64,000 nucleotides of DNA from G963666895 sp963666895 (lineage in GTDB: Bacteria > Desulfobacterota > Desulfovibrionia > Desulfovibrionales > Desulfovibrionaceae), in assembly GCA_963666895.2 (NCBI GenBank), contig CAXXNS010000009.1:62001-126000 (forward strand), read 5' to 3'. The notes below the pieces were generated by a model. It had not been told where the DNA came from. It saw nothing but the letters and a program-made list of their open reading frames with translations, and ran no database searches. Numbering within the stretch: position 1 is the stretch's first letter; each line of letters opens with the position of its first letter. This document shows positions 1-8,656 of the stretch, piece after piece. The position numbers and the translations under genes were made by a program.

Positions 1-1154
1 ACTCCTACGGCGGCTCCGTGCGCCTGTCCTCACCGGATCCGACTCGGACGCTGGCCCTGCTGCGGGACGAGAACACCGTGAACACGGCCGATCCCGAGGC
101 GCTCAAGATCCTGACCGGCCAGGCCGACGTGCTGGTGGCCGGGGACAACATCGACCTGGTCAACCTGGTCCTGACCCTGGACCAGACCGAGTTCACGGGC
201 CGCGCCCGGATCAAGGAACTGGGCTCCGGCCGGGTGGCCTTCAACCTCAGGGGCGGCGCCCTGGACCTGGACCGCTACCGTGAGCCCAGGGCCGAGAAAA
301 AGGAGGAGCAGCACACGGAGGATTGCTCGGCCGGTTCCGGAAAGCCGCCCACGCCCCTGCCCCTGGACACCCTGCGCGACCTGGACCTGGAGGGCAGCCT
401 GAGCCTGGATCTGCTCAAGATCTACGGGTTCCGGTTCCAGAACCTGTCCCTGGCCATGGACGCCGGGAACGGCATGATCTCCGTGACCCCGCTGGGGTCG
501 GACTTCTACGGCGGCAAGATGGACGGCAGCCTGGGCGTGTCCGTGATCAGGGATTCGCTGTCCATGAACCTGAACCTGGATGCGGTGAACTTCAAGGCCG
601 AGGACTTCCTGGGCGACCAGTTCGAGCGCGACTACGTCCGGGGGCTGTCCGAGCTGCACTTCCACCTGAAGACCGTTGGGGCCACGAACGACGAGCTCAT
701 CGAAAGCCAGAGCGGCACCGCAGGCTTCGTCATCCGCGACGGCTCCTACAAGTTCCTGGGCGCGTCCAAGGCCGGCGAGGAGGAGCCCGCGCAGCCCGAG
801 CAGGACAACGCCATGGCCTCTCCCAACGCGCCCAAGAGCAACCGGACCGCCTTCAGCCTGGCCCGGGCCGACTTCAAGGTCTTCAACGGCCGCTACGAGG
901 TGCAGGACTTCCAGCTCAAGGCCCTGGCCATGTCGGCCACGGGCGGCGGCAATTTCGACATGGCCAAGAACACCATCGACCTGGCCATCAACGCCGATTT
1001 CGTGGCCGCCCCGGACGTGCCCATCTACATCGAAGGCTGCCTGTCCGACCCGGACGTGAGCGTGCCCGGGGACGAGATTCTGCAGAACGCGGTGGAAGAC
1101 ATCATTTCCATTCCCCTGCGCCCCTTCCAGTTCTTGCGCGACAACCTTTTCTGA
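1..1154 (+). CDS. AsmA-like family protein, C-terminal part (partial at window start)
   Basis: The reading frame is open from the first bases (first full codon at position 3), so the start lies outside the window. About 384 residues are present, ending in TGA at 1152-1154. Long stretches of alternating polar and hydrophobic residues with repeated short motifs (YGGS, FYGGKMDGSLG, a late D-P-D-V-S-V-P stretch) are typical of the C-terminal beta-rich half of AsmA-type proteins. These are inner-membrane-anchored periplasmic proteins linked to lipid transport and outer-membrane assembly. No membrane segment is visible in the part shown; in this family it is N-terminal and would be upstream. The next gene, YihY, begins 64 bases downstream on the same strand. 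Family assignment is fairly safe, exact role unknown. Confidence 0.72.
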   Translation, partial: SYGGSVRLSSPDPTRTLALLRDENTVNTADPEALKILTGQADVLVAGDNIDLVNLVLTLDQTEFTGRARIKELGSGRVAFNLRGGALDLDRYREPRAEKKEEQHTEDCSAGSGKPPTPLPLDTLRDLDLEGSLSLDLLKIYGFRFQNLSLAMDAGNGMISVTPLGSDFYGGKMDGSLGVSVIRDSLSMNLNLDAVNFKAEDFLGDQFERDYVRGLSELHFHLKTVGATNDELIESQSGTAGFVIRDGSYKFLGASKAGEEEPAQPEQDNAMASPNAPKSNRTAFSLARADFKVFNGRYEVQDFQLKALAMSATGGGNFDMAKNTIDLAINADFVAAPDVPIYIEGCLSDPDVSVPGDEILQNAVEDIISIPLRPFQFLRDNLF

Positions 1155-1218
1155 TAACCGGCCTTGCGAAGGTTCCCCGGGGTTTGTATAGCTGGTGCAT
1201 GAACCCGGAGGACGCAAG

Positions 1219-2607
1219 GTGAGCAAGAACAACGACGGGTGGGCGGCCAAGCTGCTGCGCTTCTTCACCCAGGACATCTGGAATCTGGAGCCGGACGAGG
1301 GCGGCCGGTTCATGGAGCGGATCCGTTCGGTTTCCCGCTGGATCTATTTGGTGGGCAAGGGGTTCTTCGGGGACCAGTGCATCATCCGCGCTTCGGCCCT
1401 GACCTTCACCACCGTGCTGTCCATCGTGCCGTTCCTGGCCGTGGCCTTTTCCATTTCCAAGGGCCTCGGGCTCCAGAACACGGAGTTCATCCGCGACCTG
1501 CTCATGCGCGTCTCGGCCGGGCGCGAGCAGGTGGTGGAGAACATCCTGGGCTACATCTCCAACACCAACGTCAAGACCCTGGGCTGGTTGGGCGTGGCCA
1601 CTCTCCTGGTCACGGTCTACATGATGATCTCCACCATCGAGCAGGCCTTCAACAACATCTGGAACGTGGCCCGGGGGCGGACGCCGTGGCGCAAGTTCAC
1701 GGACTTCTTCTCGGTCATCCTCATCTGCCCCCTGCTGGCCATCCTGGCAACCAGCTTCACGGTCACCGTGCAGCAGCACCAGTTGGTCCAGACCCTGCTG
1801 TCGGTCTCGGCCATCGGCTACATCGAGGCCGTGCTGCTCAAGTTGGCCCCCCTGATCCTGCTCTGGCTTGGCTTCACCTTCGTCTACTCCTTCATCCCCA
1901 ACGCCAAGGTGCGCTTCTCCTCGGCCGCCCTGGGCGGGGCCGTGGCCGCCATCCTCTGGCAACTGGCCCAGTGGGTCTACATCTCCTGGCAGGTCGGGGC
2001 CAAGAACTACAACGCCATTTACGGCTCCTTTGCCCAACTGCCCCTGTTCCTCATGTGGCTCTACATCAGCTGGGTGGTGGTGCTCCTGGGCGCGGAGGTC
2101 AGCTTCGCGTTCCAGCACCTCAAGAGCTTCACCAAGGAGCGTTTCATGCGCAAGGCCGGGCTCAGGCAACGCCAGAAGCTGGCCGTGCTCATGCTCCTGG
2201 AAATGACCCGGCGGTTCACCCGTGGCGAGCCTCAGGCCGACGTGGCCGAGTTCTCGGACGGGCTCATGGTCCCCGAGGAACTGGTGGTGGACATCATGGC
2301 CGGGCTGGAGCACGAGGGGCTGGTCCTGCCCGCCGAGGACGAGGAGCGGGCGTACTACGTCCCGGCCGTGGACCCCAGGCTGGTGACCATCACCCGCGTG
2401 CAGCGGGCCGTGGCCTGCGTGAACGGGAACCAGGAGGAGGGGCCGGGCCTGGACGGCCGCTACCGGTTCGTGGACACCATGTTCGAGGCCCTGGACAAGG
2501 CCGGGGACGCCAGTCCGGCCAACCGCTCCCTGGCCGAGTATGCCCAGGAGTATGGGGAGCGGTCCATCGTGTTTGACTTGGTGGAGCCGGAAACCCCGGA
2601 GAAATGA
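1219..2607 (+). CDS. YihY/BrkB family integral membrane protein with C-terminal extension
   Basis: A 462-residue membrane protein. GTG at 1219 is chosen because GGAGGA (1207-1212) sits 6 bases upstream; an earlier in-frame GTG at 1195 has no such site. The first ~300 residues carry the family's pattern: an amphipathic start, the ALTFTTVLSIVPFLAVAF segment, and several further hydrophobic segments with the YNAIYGSFAQLPLFLMWLY stretch near the last one. The family was once called ribonuclease BN in error; its function is unsettled. Residues after about 310 form a soluble tail with a helix-turn-helix-like stretch, longer than in the E. coli protein. It ends only 2 bases from the stop of the convergent ydcF-like gene, with no terminator hairpin visible between them. 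Confidence 0.88.
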   Translation: MSKNNDGWAAKLLRFFTQDIWNLEPDEGGRFMERIRSVSRWIYLVGKGFFGDQCIIRASALTFTTVLSIVPFLAVAFSISKGLGLQNTEFIRDLLMRVSAGREQVVENILGYISNTNVKTLGWLGVATLLVTVYMMISTIEQAFNNIWNVARGRTPWRKFTDFFSVILICPLLAILATSFTVTVQQHQLVQTLLSVSAIGYIEAVLLKLAPLILLWLGFTFVYSFIPNAKVRFSSAALGGAVAAILWQLAQWVYISWQVGAKNYNAIYGSFAQLPLFLMWLYISWVVVLLGAEVSFAFQHLKSFTKERFMRKAGLRQRQKLAVLMLLEMTRRFTRGEPQADVAEFSDGLMVPEELVVDIMAGLEHEGLVLPAEDEERAYYVPAVDPRLVTITRVQRAVACVNGNQEEGPGLDGRYRFVDTMFEALDKAGDASPANRSLAEYAQEYGERSIVFDLVEPETPEK

Positions 2608-2609
2608 TT

Positions 2610-3278
2610 CTATTGCGCCGGAGCCTGGTCTGTGGACCGGAAGGCCCCGCCCAGGAGGTAGTGGGCCAGCTTGGCCGTTTCCAGGACCACCTGGATGGCC
2701 GAGTGCTGGTCGGTCCACCAGCGGGCCGTGAAGTGCTCGTTGGGGTTGCCCAGGGCCAGCACTGTGCAGCCCGGTAGGGTGTCCCGAAAGATCATCCCGG
2801 CCCGAAAGGCGTGGTAGGGCGAGGTGACCACCAGCAGTGTGGCCGCCCGGCCGTCCAGGTATGTTCGCAGGGCTTCGGCCTCCTCCAAAGTGCTGACCAC
2901 GTCCCGGCCGTAGAACTCCACGGCCTGTCCGGGCACGTCCCGGGCCGAGAGGAAGGCGCGCACATAAGTTTCCTGGTCCGCGAACTGGGGGTAGCCGAGC
3001 CGCTGTTCCGCCTCTTTCATGCGCGGGTCCCTGGGCACGGGCCGGACGCGGCTGACCAGGATGCGCGGGGCGTATCCCTGGTGAAAGAGGTCCGCGGCGT
3101 ACAGCAGCCGCTGGGCATCGCCTGACAGGCAGACGATGGCGTCCCCGGGCGCGGGCTGGTCCGATTCCTGAAGCCATTGCCCGGCGAAGTACAGGGCCGC
3201 GGCCGAGGCGATGAGGCCGAGCAGGGTCAGCAGGCCGACCACCTGCAGGGCGCGTCCAACGAATTTGCGCGCGGACAC
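2610..3278 (-). CDS. YdcF/SanA/ElyC family (DUF218) membrane-anchored protein
   Basis: A 222-residue protein with one N-terminal hydrophobic segment (about residues 12-32) followed by a DUF218-type domain: a DAIVCLSGDAQRLLYAADL stretch, the VVSTLEEAEALR stretch, and TSPYHAFRAGMIF, which matches the family's conserved T-S-x-Y-H-x-x-R-A core. Relatives (SanA, ElyC, YdcF) affect envelope or peptidoglycan-precursor metabolism, but their reaction is not established. The GTG start at 3278 lies 3 bases past the tgt stop, with a GAGGAG site inside the end of tgt, so nth-tgt-ydcF read as one operon. The catalytic role here is unknown. Confidence 0.8.
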   Translation of the reverse strand: MSARKFVGRALQVVGLLTLLGLIASAAALYFAGQWLQESDQPAPGDAIVCLSGDAQRLLYAADLFHQGYAPRILVSRVRPVPRDPRMKEAEQRLGYPQFADQETYVRAFLSARDVPGQAVEFYGRDVVSTLEEAEALRTYLDGRAATLLVVTSPYHAFRAGMIFRDTLPGCTVLALGNPNEHFTARWWTDQHSAIQVVLETAKLAHYLLGGAFRSTDQAPAQ

Positions 3279-3281
3279 GGT

Positions 3282-4393
<1,112 letters not shown>

Positions 4394-4397
<4 letters not shown>

Positions 4398-5038
4398 GAT
4401 TCCACCCCCTTTTTCGGGCACAGGTCGGCCAGCTCGCACTCTGAGCAACGCGGCTTGCGGGCCTGGCAGACCTCGCGGCCGAAGTAGACCAGGGCGTGGT
4501 TCACGTCGCCCCAGTCCGTCTGGTCGAACAGGGGCATGAGGTCGCGCTCGATGCGCACCGGGTCGGTGTTTTTGGTCAGGCCCATGCGGAAGGACAGCCG
4601 CTTGACGTGGGTGTCCACGGCCAGCCCCTCGTTGATGCCGAAGGCCCCGGACAGCACGATGTTGGCGGTCTTGCGGGCCAGGCCGGGCAGGGCGGTCAGT
4701 TCGGCCATGGTCTTGGGTACTTGCCCGTGGTGGCGTTCCATGATGGCCTGGGCCGCGCCCACGAGGTTCTTGGCCTTGTTGCGGAAGAAGCCCGTGGAGT
4801 GGATGACCTCCTCCACCTCGGCCTGGTCGGCCCTGGCCAGCTCGGCCGGTCCGGGCCAGCGGCGGAAGAATTCGGGCGTGACCAGGTTGACCCGGGCGTC
4901 CGTGCACTGGGCGGCCAGCACCGTGGCCACCAGCAGTTCCCAGGCGGACTTCCAGGCCAGGGCGGAGCGCAGTTCGGGATAGCGGGCCTTGAGCCGGGCG
5001 AAGATTGCACGCGCCCGGGTGTTCTTGTCGGTTTTCAT
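4394..5038 (-). CDS. nth: Endonuclease III, base-excision repair DNA glycosylase/AP lyase
   Basis: A 214-residue protein matching the ~211-residue family. It removes oxidised pyrimidines from DNA and nicks the abasic site. Seen: the helix-hairpin-helix LPGLARKTANIVL with the catalytic Lys, the VDTHVKRLSFRMGL segment with the catalytic Asp, and a complete C-x6-C-x2-C-x5-C iron-sulfur site near the C-terminus. The second G of the usual LPGVGRKTA hairpin is Ala here. ATG at 5038 is preferred over an in-frame TTG at 5074 because it gives the normal family length, though neither has a strong ribosome site. It heads the nth-tgt-ydcF operon and diverges from the heme lipoprotein at 5166. Confidence 0.95.
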
Positions 5039-5087
5039 GGCAGGTCTGGTAGCACTTTGCCCTCCGGCAGACAAGAAAGCCCGGCCG

Positions 5088-5115
5088 TTGCAACCAGCCG
5101 AGGTTCGTGTATTCT
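5088..5115 (+). promoter_or_regulatory. Probable sigma-70 promoter for the heme lipoprotein and cutA
   Basis: TTGCAA (5088-5093) and TATTCT (5110-5115) are separated by 16 bases and lie about 50 bases before the ATG at 5166. The spacing and -10 match are reasonable; this is a reading by eye with no experimental support. Confidence 0.4.
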
Positions 5116-5165
5116 GGGCGTGGATTAGTAAAACTTCACGTTATACCTGCTGTGATGGGGGAATT

Positions 5166-5543
5166 ATGAAAAATCTCATGTTGTTGTTGGTCCTGGTGGG
5201 CGTGTTGGTTGCTCTGGTCGCGTGCGGCGGTTCGGATGACGAGGCGGCCCCCAAGGCCGAGCAGGCGGCCGGGCAGACGGCCGCCCAGCAGACCGAAGCC
5301 GGCGAGGTTGTGGTCTCCACCGGCGAGGCCGCCTCCGGGGCCGCCGTGGTGATGGCGTCCTGCGGCAAGTGCCACTCCCTGGACAAGGTCTGCGCCAAGA
5401 TCGGCACCCTGGACAAGGCCGGTTGGGCCGTGCTCATCGCCCGGATGGTCCAGAAGGGCTGTGATTTAGATCGCCAGGCCGCCCTCGGAGCCGCCGAGTT
5501 CCTGGCCGATCCGGCCTTGGCCAAGCCCGTGGTCTGTAACTGA
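5166..5543 (+). CDS. Small lipoprotein with a single c-type heme site
   Basis: A 125-residue predicted lipoprotein. The N-terminus has a short basic start, a hydrophobic stretch and a lipobox ending at Cys20 (L-V-A-C), so it should be exported and lipid-anchored. A low-complexity Ala/Glu/Gln linker leads to one C-G-K-C-H heme c attachment motif (Cys66, Cys69, His70), followed by about 55 residues in which Met92-93 could serve as sixth ligand. This suggests a small electron carrier at the periplasmic face, but it does not match a named cytochrome that I recognise. The ATG at 5166 follows GGGGGA. The stop is 3 bases from the cutA start, so the two are probably cotranscribed. Confidence 0.8.
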   Translation: MKNLMLLLVLVGVLVALVACGGSDDEAAPKAEQAAGQTAAQQTEAGEVVVSTGEAASGAAVVMASCGKCHSLDKVCAKIGTLDKAGWAVLIARMVQKGCDLDRQAALGAAEFLADPALAKPVVCN

Positions 5544-5546
5544 CCC

Positions 5547-5861
5547 GTGGCCGCCAGCCTGGTCTACGTCACTACGGGCAGCCTTGAGGAGGCCGAGCGC
5601 ATCGGGGCCATGCTCGTGGAGCGGAGGTTGGCCGCCTGCGTCAACATCCTGGACAGGATGCGGTCCCTGTACTGGTGGAAGGGCCAGGTGGAGAGCGCCG
5701 ACGAGGTGGTGCTCCTGGCCAAGACCCGCACGGATCGCGTTTCCCGGCTTACCGAGGCCGTGGTGGAGGCGCACTCCTACGAGTGCCCGTGCGTGGTGGT
5801 CCTGCCCATCGTGGACGGCCATGCCGACTTCCTGGACTGGATCGCCGGGGAGGTGGATTGA
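5547..5861 (+). CDS. cutA: Divalent-cation tolerance protein CutA
   Basis: A 104-residue protein, the normal CutA1 length. Family marks seen: VYVTTGSLEEAERIG at the start, LVERRLAACVNIL, then SLYWWKGQVESADEVVLLAKT and the final Y-E-C-P-C-V-V-V-L-P-I segment. CutA forms a very stable trimer and is linked to copper and other metal tolerance; its biochemical role remains unclear. GTG at 5547 starts 3 bases after the heme lipoprotein stop, implying one transcript. The pairing with a heme lipoprotein is not a standard context. Confidence 0.93.
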   Translation: MAASLVYVTTGSLEEAERIGAMLVERRLAACVNILDRMRSLYWWKGQVESADEVVLLAKTRTDRVSRLTEAVVEAHSYECPCVVVLPIVDGHADFLDWIAGEVD

Positions 5862-5927
5862 CCAACCGTCTTGACACCGGACGCATGGACCCGTAGGCCA
5901 CCTCTTGGACATAAAAGAGGAGAGCGT

Positions 5928-6875
5928 ATGCGCATCTATGTTTCCGGTTCCCTGGCCTTCGACCGCATCATGACCTTCCCCGGCAGGTTCGCGGACCACA
6001 TCCTGCCGGACAAGATCCACATCCTCAACGTCTGCTTCCTGGTCAACGGCCTGGAGGAGCGTTTCGGAGGCACGGCCGGAAACATCGTCTACACCCTCGC
6101 CCTGCTGGGCGAGCGGCCCACGCTGCTGGCCTCGGCGGGCAAGGACTTCGACTCCTACGCCCAGTGGCTGGAGAACCTGGGCCTGGACCTGTCCGGGGTC
6201 AAACGGGTGGAGGACGACTTCACGGCCGGGGCCTACATCACCACGGACATGTCCGACAACCAGATCACCGGCTTCAACCCGGCGGCCATGAACCACCGTT
6301 GCGGCTACGCTTTTTCCGACCTCAAGCCCGAGGCCTCCCTGGCCATCGTCTCCCCGGGCAACCTGGAGGACATGCTGGGCCTGCCCGACTTCTATCGCAA
6401 GCAGGGCGTGCCCTACATCTTCGATCCCGGCCAGAACACCACGGCCTTTTCCGGGGAGCAGCTGTCCGGGGCCATCGCCGGCTCGCGCATGCTGGTGACC
6501 AACGACTACGAGCTGGAGCTGATCATGGAGTCCACGGGCATGGACAAGGCCAAGCTCTTGGAGATCACCGGCTGCCTGGTGACCACCCTGGGCGAGAAGG
6601 GCTCCCGGGTGGTGGAGCCCGGCAAGGTGACCGAAATTCCCGTGGCCCCGGCCGCACAGGTGCTGGACCCCACCGGCGCGGGCGACGCCTACCGGGCCGG
6701 GATGCTCAAGGGCATGGCCCTGGGCCTGTCCGTGCCCGAGGCCTGCAAGCTGGGCGCGGTGACCGCTTCCTTCTCGGTGGAGCAGAAGGGCACCCAGGAG
6801 CACGCCTTCTCCATGGCCGACCAGGCCTTCCGCTCCCGCTACGAGCAGACCTTTGGGGACTGGGCATTCTCCTGA
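5928..6875 (+). CDS. PfkB-family carbohydrate/nucleoside kinase (adenosine-kinase-like)
   Basis: A 315-residue kinase of the ribokinase/PfkB superfamily. The N-terminal substrate side shows SGSLAFDRIM and the Gly-rich GGTAGNIVYTLALLG; the C-terminal side has the signature DPTGAGDAYRAG with catalytic Asp253 and the anion hole. The overall pattern (VSGSLAFDRIMTFPG..., no second sugar-kinase insert) is closest to bacterial proteins annotated as adenosine or sugar kinases; the substrate cannot be set from sequence alone. ATG at 5928 is chosen over an upstream in-frame ATG (5871) because AGAGGAGAG directly precedes it and the family start (M-R-I-Y-V-S-G) fits. The purine-salvage operon lies 16 kb away, so context does not settle the substrate. 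Confidence 0.88.
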   Translation: MRIYVSGSLAFDRIMTFPGRFADHILPDKIHILNVCFLVNGLEERFGGTAGNIVYTLALLGERPTLLASAGKDFDSYAQWLENLGLDLSGVKRVEDDFTAGAYITTDMSDNQITGFNPAAMNHRCGYAFSDLKPEASLAIVSPGNLEDMLGLPDFYRKQGVPYIFDPGQNTTAFSGEQLSGAIAGSRMLVTNDYELELIMESTGMDKAKLLEITGCLVTTLGEKGSRVVEPGKVTEIPVAPAAQVLDPTGAGDAYRAGMLKGMALGLSVPEACKLGAVTASFSVEQKGTQEHAFSMADQAFRSRYEQTFGDWAFS

Positions 6876-6932
6876 TCTTGTTCTCGGCGCGAGACATGGT
6901 GTAGGCTCGAAGAACAACCCCGGGAGTGCGCC

Positions 6933-8021
6933 ATGGAAGACCTGACACTGCCCCGTATCGAGGCCTACCTGAAGAAGCAGTTCGGGCAGGACGCCGAACT
7001 GCTGGACGCCGGCGAGATCGGCACCCTGGACAAGTCCTCCATCAAGCGGTTCGGCTACGGCAAACCCCTGCTGGTGCGCTGGCGCGCGGGCGGCCAAGAG
7101 GCCGAGGGCGTGCTCTCGGTCATGAAGGGCGACAAGTACGGCCACCAGTTCTACTGGGACCGGGCGGCCATCCTCATGTTCCAGTTCGAGACCAGCGACC
7201 GCCTGGAGGGCCACGTGAAGCCCCTGGGCCTGGGCTACGTGGACGACAAGGGCGACCTGGTGCCCCTGCGCGGCCCGCGCGAGTTCTTCATCCTCAACGA
7301 GAAGCTGTCCGGCTGGGACTACGCCGACGACCTGAAGCGCATCATGAAGGGCGATTTCCGGGAAGCCGACGTGGAGCAGGCCCGGGAGCTGGCCCGCTGG
7401 CTGGCCCGCATCCACACCCTCAAGCACGATGACCCGGACCTGTACTACCGCCGCGTCCGCAACCTGCTGGGCTCCAGCGAATGCATCATGGGCCTGGTGG
7501 ACGAGGCCTTTCCCCACCCCTGGGCGGCCTGGTCCGACGAGTCCTTCATCGACCTGGAGAAGCGGCTCATCGATTGGCGCTGGCGGCTCAAGAAGTACGC
7601 CCATCGCCTGGCCGCGGTGCATGGCGACTTCCACCCCTGGAACATCCTGGTGGACGGCCAGGGCGGGTTTCGCGTCCTGGACCGCAGCCGGGGCGAGTGG
7701 GGTGAGCCGGCCGGGGACGTATGCACCATGGCCGCCAACTACCTGCTCTTTGGCCTGCTGGAGCGCGGCCGCCTGGCGGGCCCGTTCCGCGAACTGTACG
7801 ACGCCTTCTTCGCCGAGTACCTGGAGCGGACCGGCGACGAGCAGTGCCTGGAGGTCATGGCTCCCTTCCTGGTCTTCCGGCTCCTGGTGATCTCCTCGCC
7901 AGAGTGGTATCCGGGCCACTCCGATCAGGTCCGGAACAGTCTGCTCAGGCTTATGGCCAACGTACTCGAGGATCGGGCCTTTGACTGGAGGAACGTGGAC
8001 GGGTACATGGAGGCATTGTGA
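6933..8021 (+). CDS. Aminoglycoside-phosphotransferase-like (APH) family kinase
   Basis: A 362-residue protein with the APH/protein-kinase-like catalytic loop HGDFHPWNILV (His230, Asp232, Asn237), followed by VLDRSRGEWGEPAGDV in place of the usual metal-binding I-D-F/W segment; the Asp is kept but the next residue is Arg. The N-terminal ~200 residues are less typical. Its stop overlaps the start of the APS-kinase-like gene (GTGA at 8018-8021), so the two are coupled. In many bacteria an APH-like half (COG2187) and a P-loop kinase half (COG0645) are joined in one chain; here the same pairing appears as two genes. Substrate unknown; an antibiotic-resistance role is not implied. Confidence 0.82.
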   Translation: MEDLTLPRIEAYLKKQFGQDAELLDAGEIGTLDKSSIKRFGYGKPLLVRWRAGGQEAEGVLSVMKGDKYGHQFYWDRAAILMFQFETSDRLEGHVKPLGLGYVDDKGDLVPLRGPREFFILNEKLSGWDYADDLKRIMKGDFREADVEQARELARWLARIHTLKHDDPDLYYRRVRNLLGSSECIMGLVDEAFPHPWAAWSDESFIDLEKRLIDWRWRLKKYAHRLAAVHGDFHPWNILVDGQGGFRVLDRSRGEWGEPAGDVCTMAANYLLFGLLERGRLAGPFRELYDAFFAEYLERTGDEQCLEVMAPFLVFRLLVISSPEWYPGHSDQVRNSLLRLMANVLEDRAFDWRNVDGYMEAL

Positions 8022-8596
8022 CCGGTTTCTGCATTTGGTTCACCGGGTTGCCCGGGTCAGGCAAGTCCACCTTGTCCATGCGCGTACGCGACCTGCTCGC
8101 CGCGCGCGGGTATGAGGTCGTGCTGTGGCAGATGGACGTGCGCCGTCGGTTCTACGTCTCCAACCCCACCTATTCCGACGAGGAGCGCGAGGAGGCCTAC
8201 GTCCGATTCGTGGACGAGGCCCGGGACATGGTGGAGCGCGGCAAGGGCGTGTTCCTGGACGCCACGGGCCACCGGCTCGTCTGGCGCAAATACGCCCGCG
8301 ACACCATCCGCCGTTTCGCCGAGGTGCATGTGGACTGTCCCGTGGAACTGGCCATGGAGCGCGAGGCGGCCCGTCCCCAGGGCAAGGTCATGGCCGGGCT
8401 TTACCGCCAGGCCCTGGAGCGCAAGCGCACCGGCCGGCAGGTTGACGGCCTGGGCCCGGTCATCGGCGTGGACCAGCCGTTCGAGCCCGATCCCAAGGCC
8501 GAGTGCCTGGTGGGCAACACGGGCGACGATCCCCAGCCCGGGACCGAGGCGGCCCTGGGCTGTGTGCTGGAGTGGCTCAAGCGCACCGCTTCCTGA
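8018..8596 (+). CDS. Adenylylsulfate (APS) kinase-like P-loop kinase
   Basis: A 192-residue P-loop kinase. Walker A is G-L-P-G-S-G-K-S-T (residues 10-18), and GVFLDATGHR and the late GVDQPFEPDP stretch match the CysC group (which ends in a G-x-D-x-P-Y-E-P segment). CysC makes PAPS from APS. In a dissimilatory sulfate reducer APS is chiefly reduced, so a true PAPS role is uncertain, and coupling to an APH-like kinase suggests phosphorylation of some other small molecule. The GTG start overlaps the previous stop by four bases. The usual CysC F-I-S-P-Y phosphoserine segment is not seen. Confidence 0.78.
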   Translation: MTGFCIWFTGLPGSGKSTLSMRVRDLLAARGYEVVLWQMDVRRRFYVSNPTYSDEEREEAYVRFVDEARDMVERGKGVFLDATGHRLVWRKYARDTIRRFAEVHVDCPVELAMEREAARPQGKVMAGLYRQALERKRTGRQVDGLGPVIGVDQPFEPDPKAECLVGNTGDDPQPGTEAALGCVLEWLKRTAS

Positions 8597-8656
8597 CCCC
8601 CGGCCCGCATTGCCGGCTCTCTTTACCGGTGAAGGGCTTTGCGGTAGCATCCCGCC

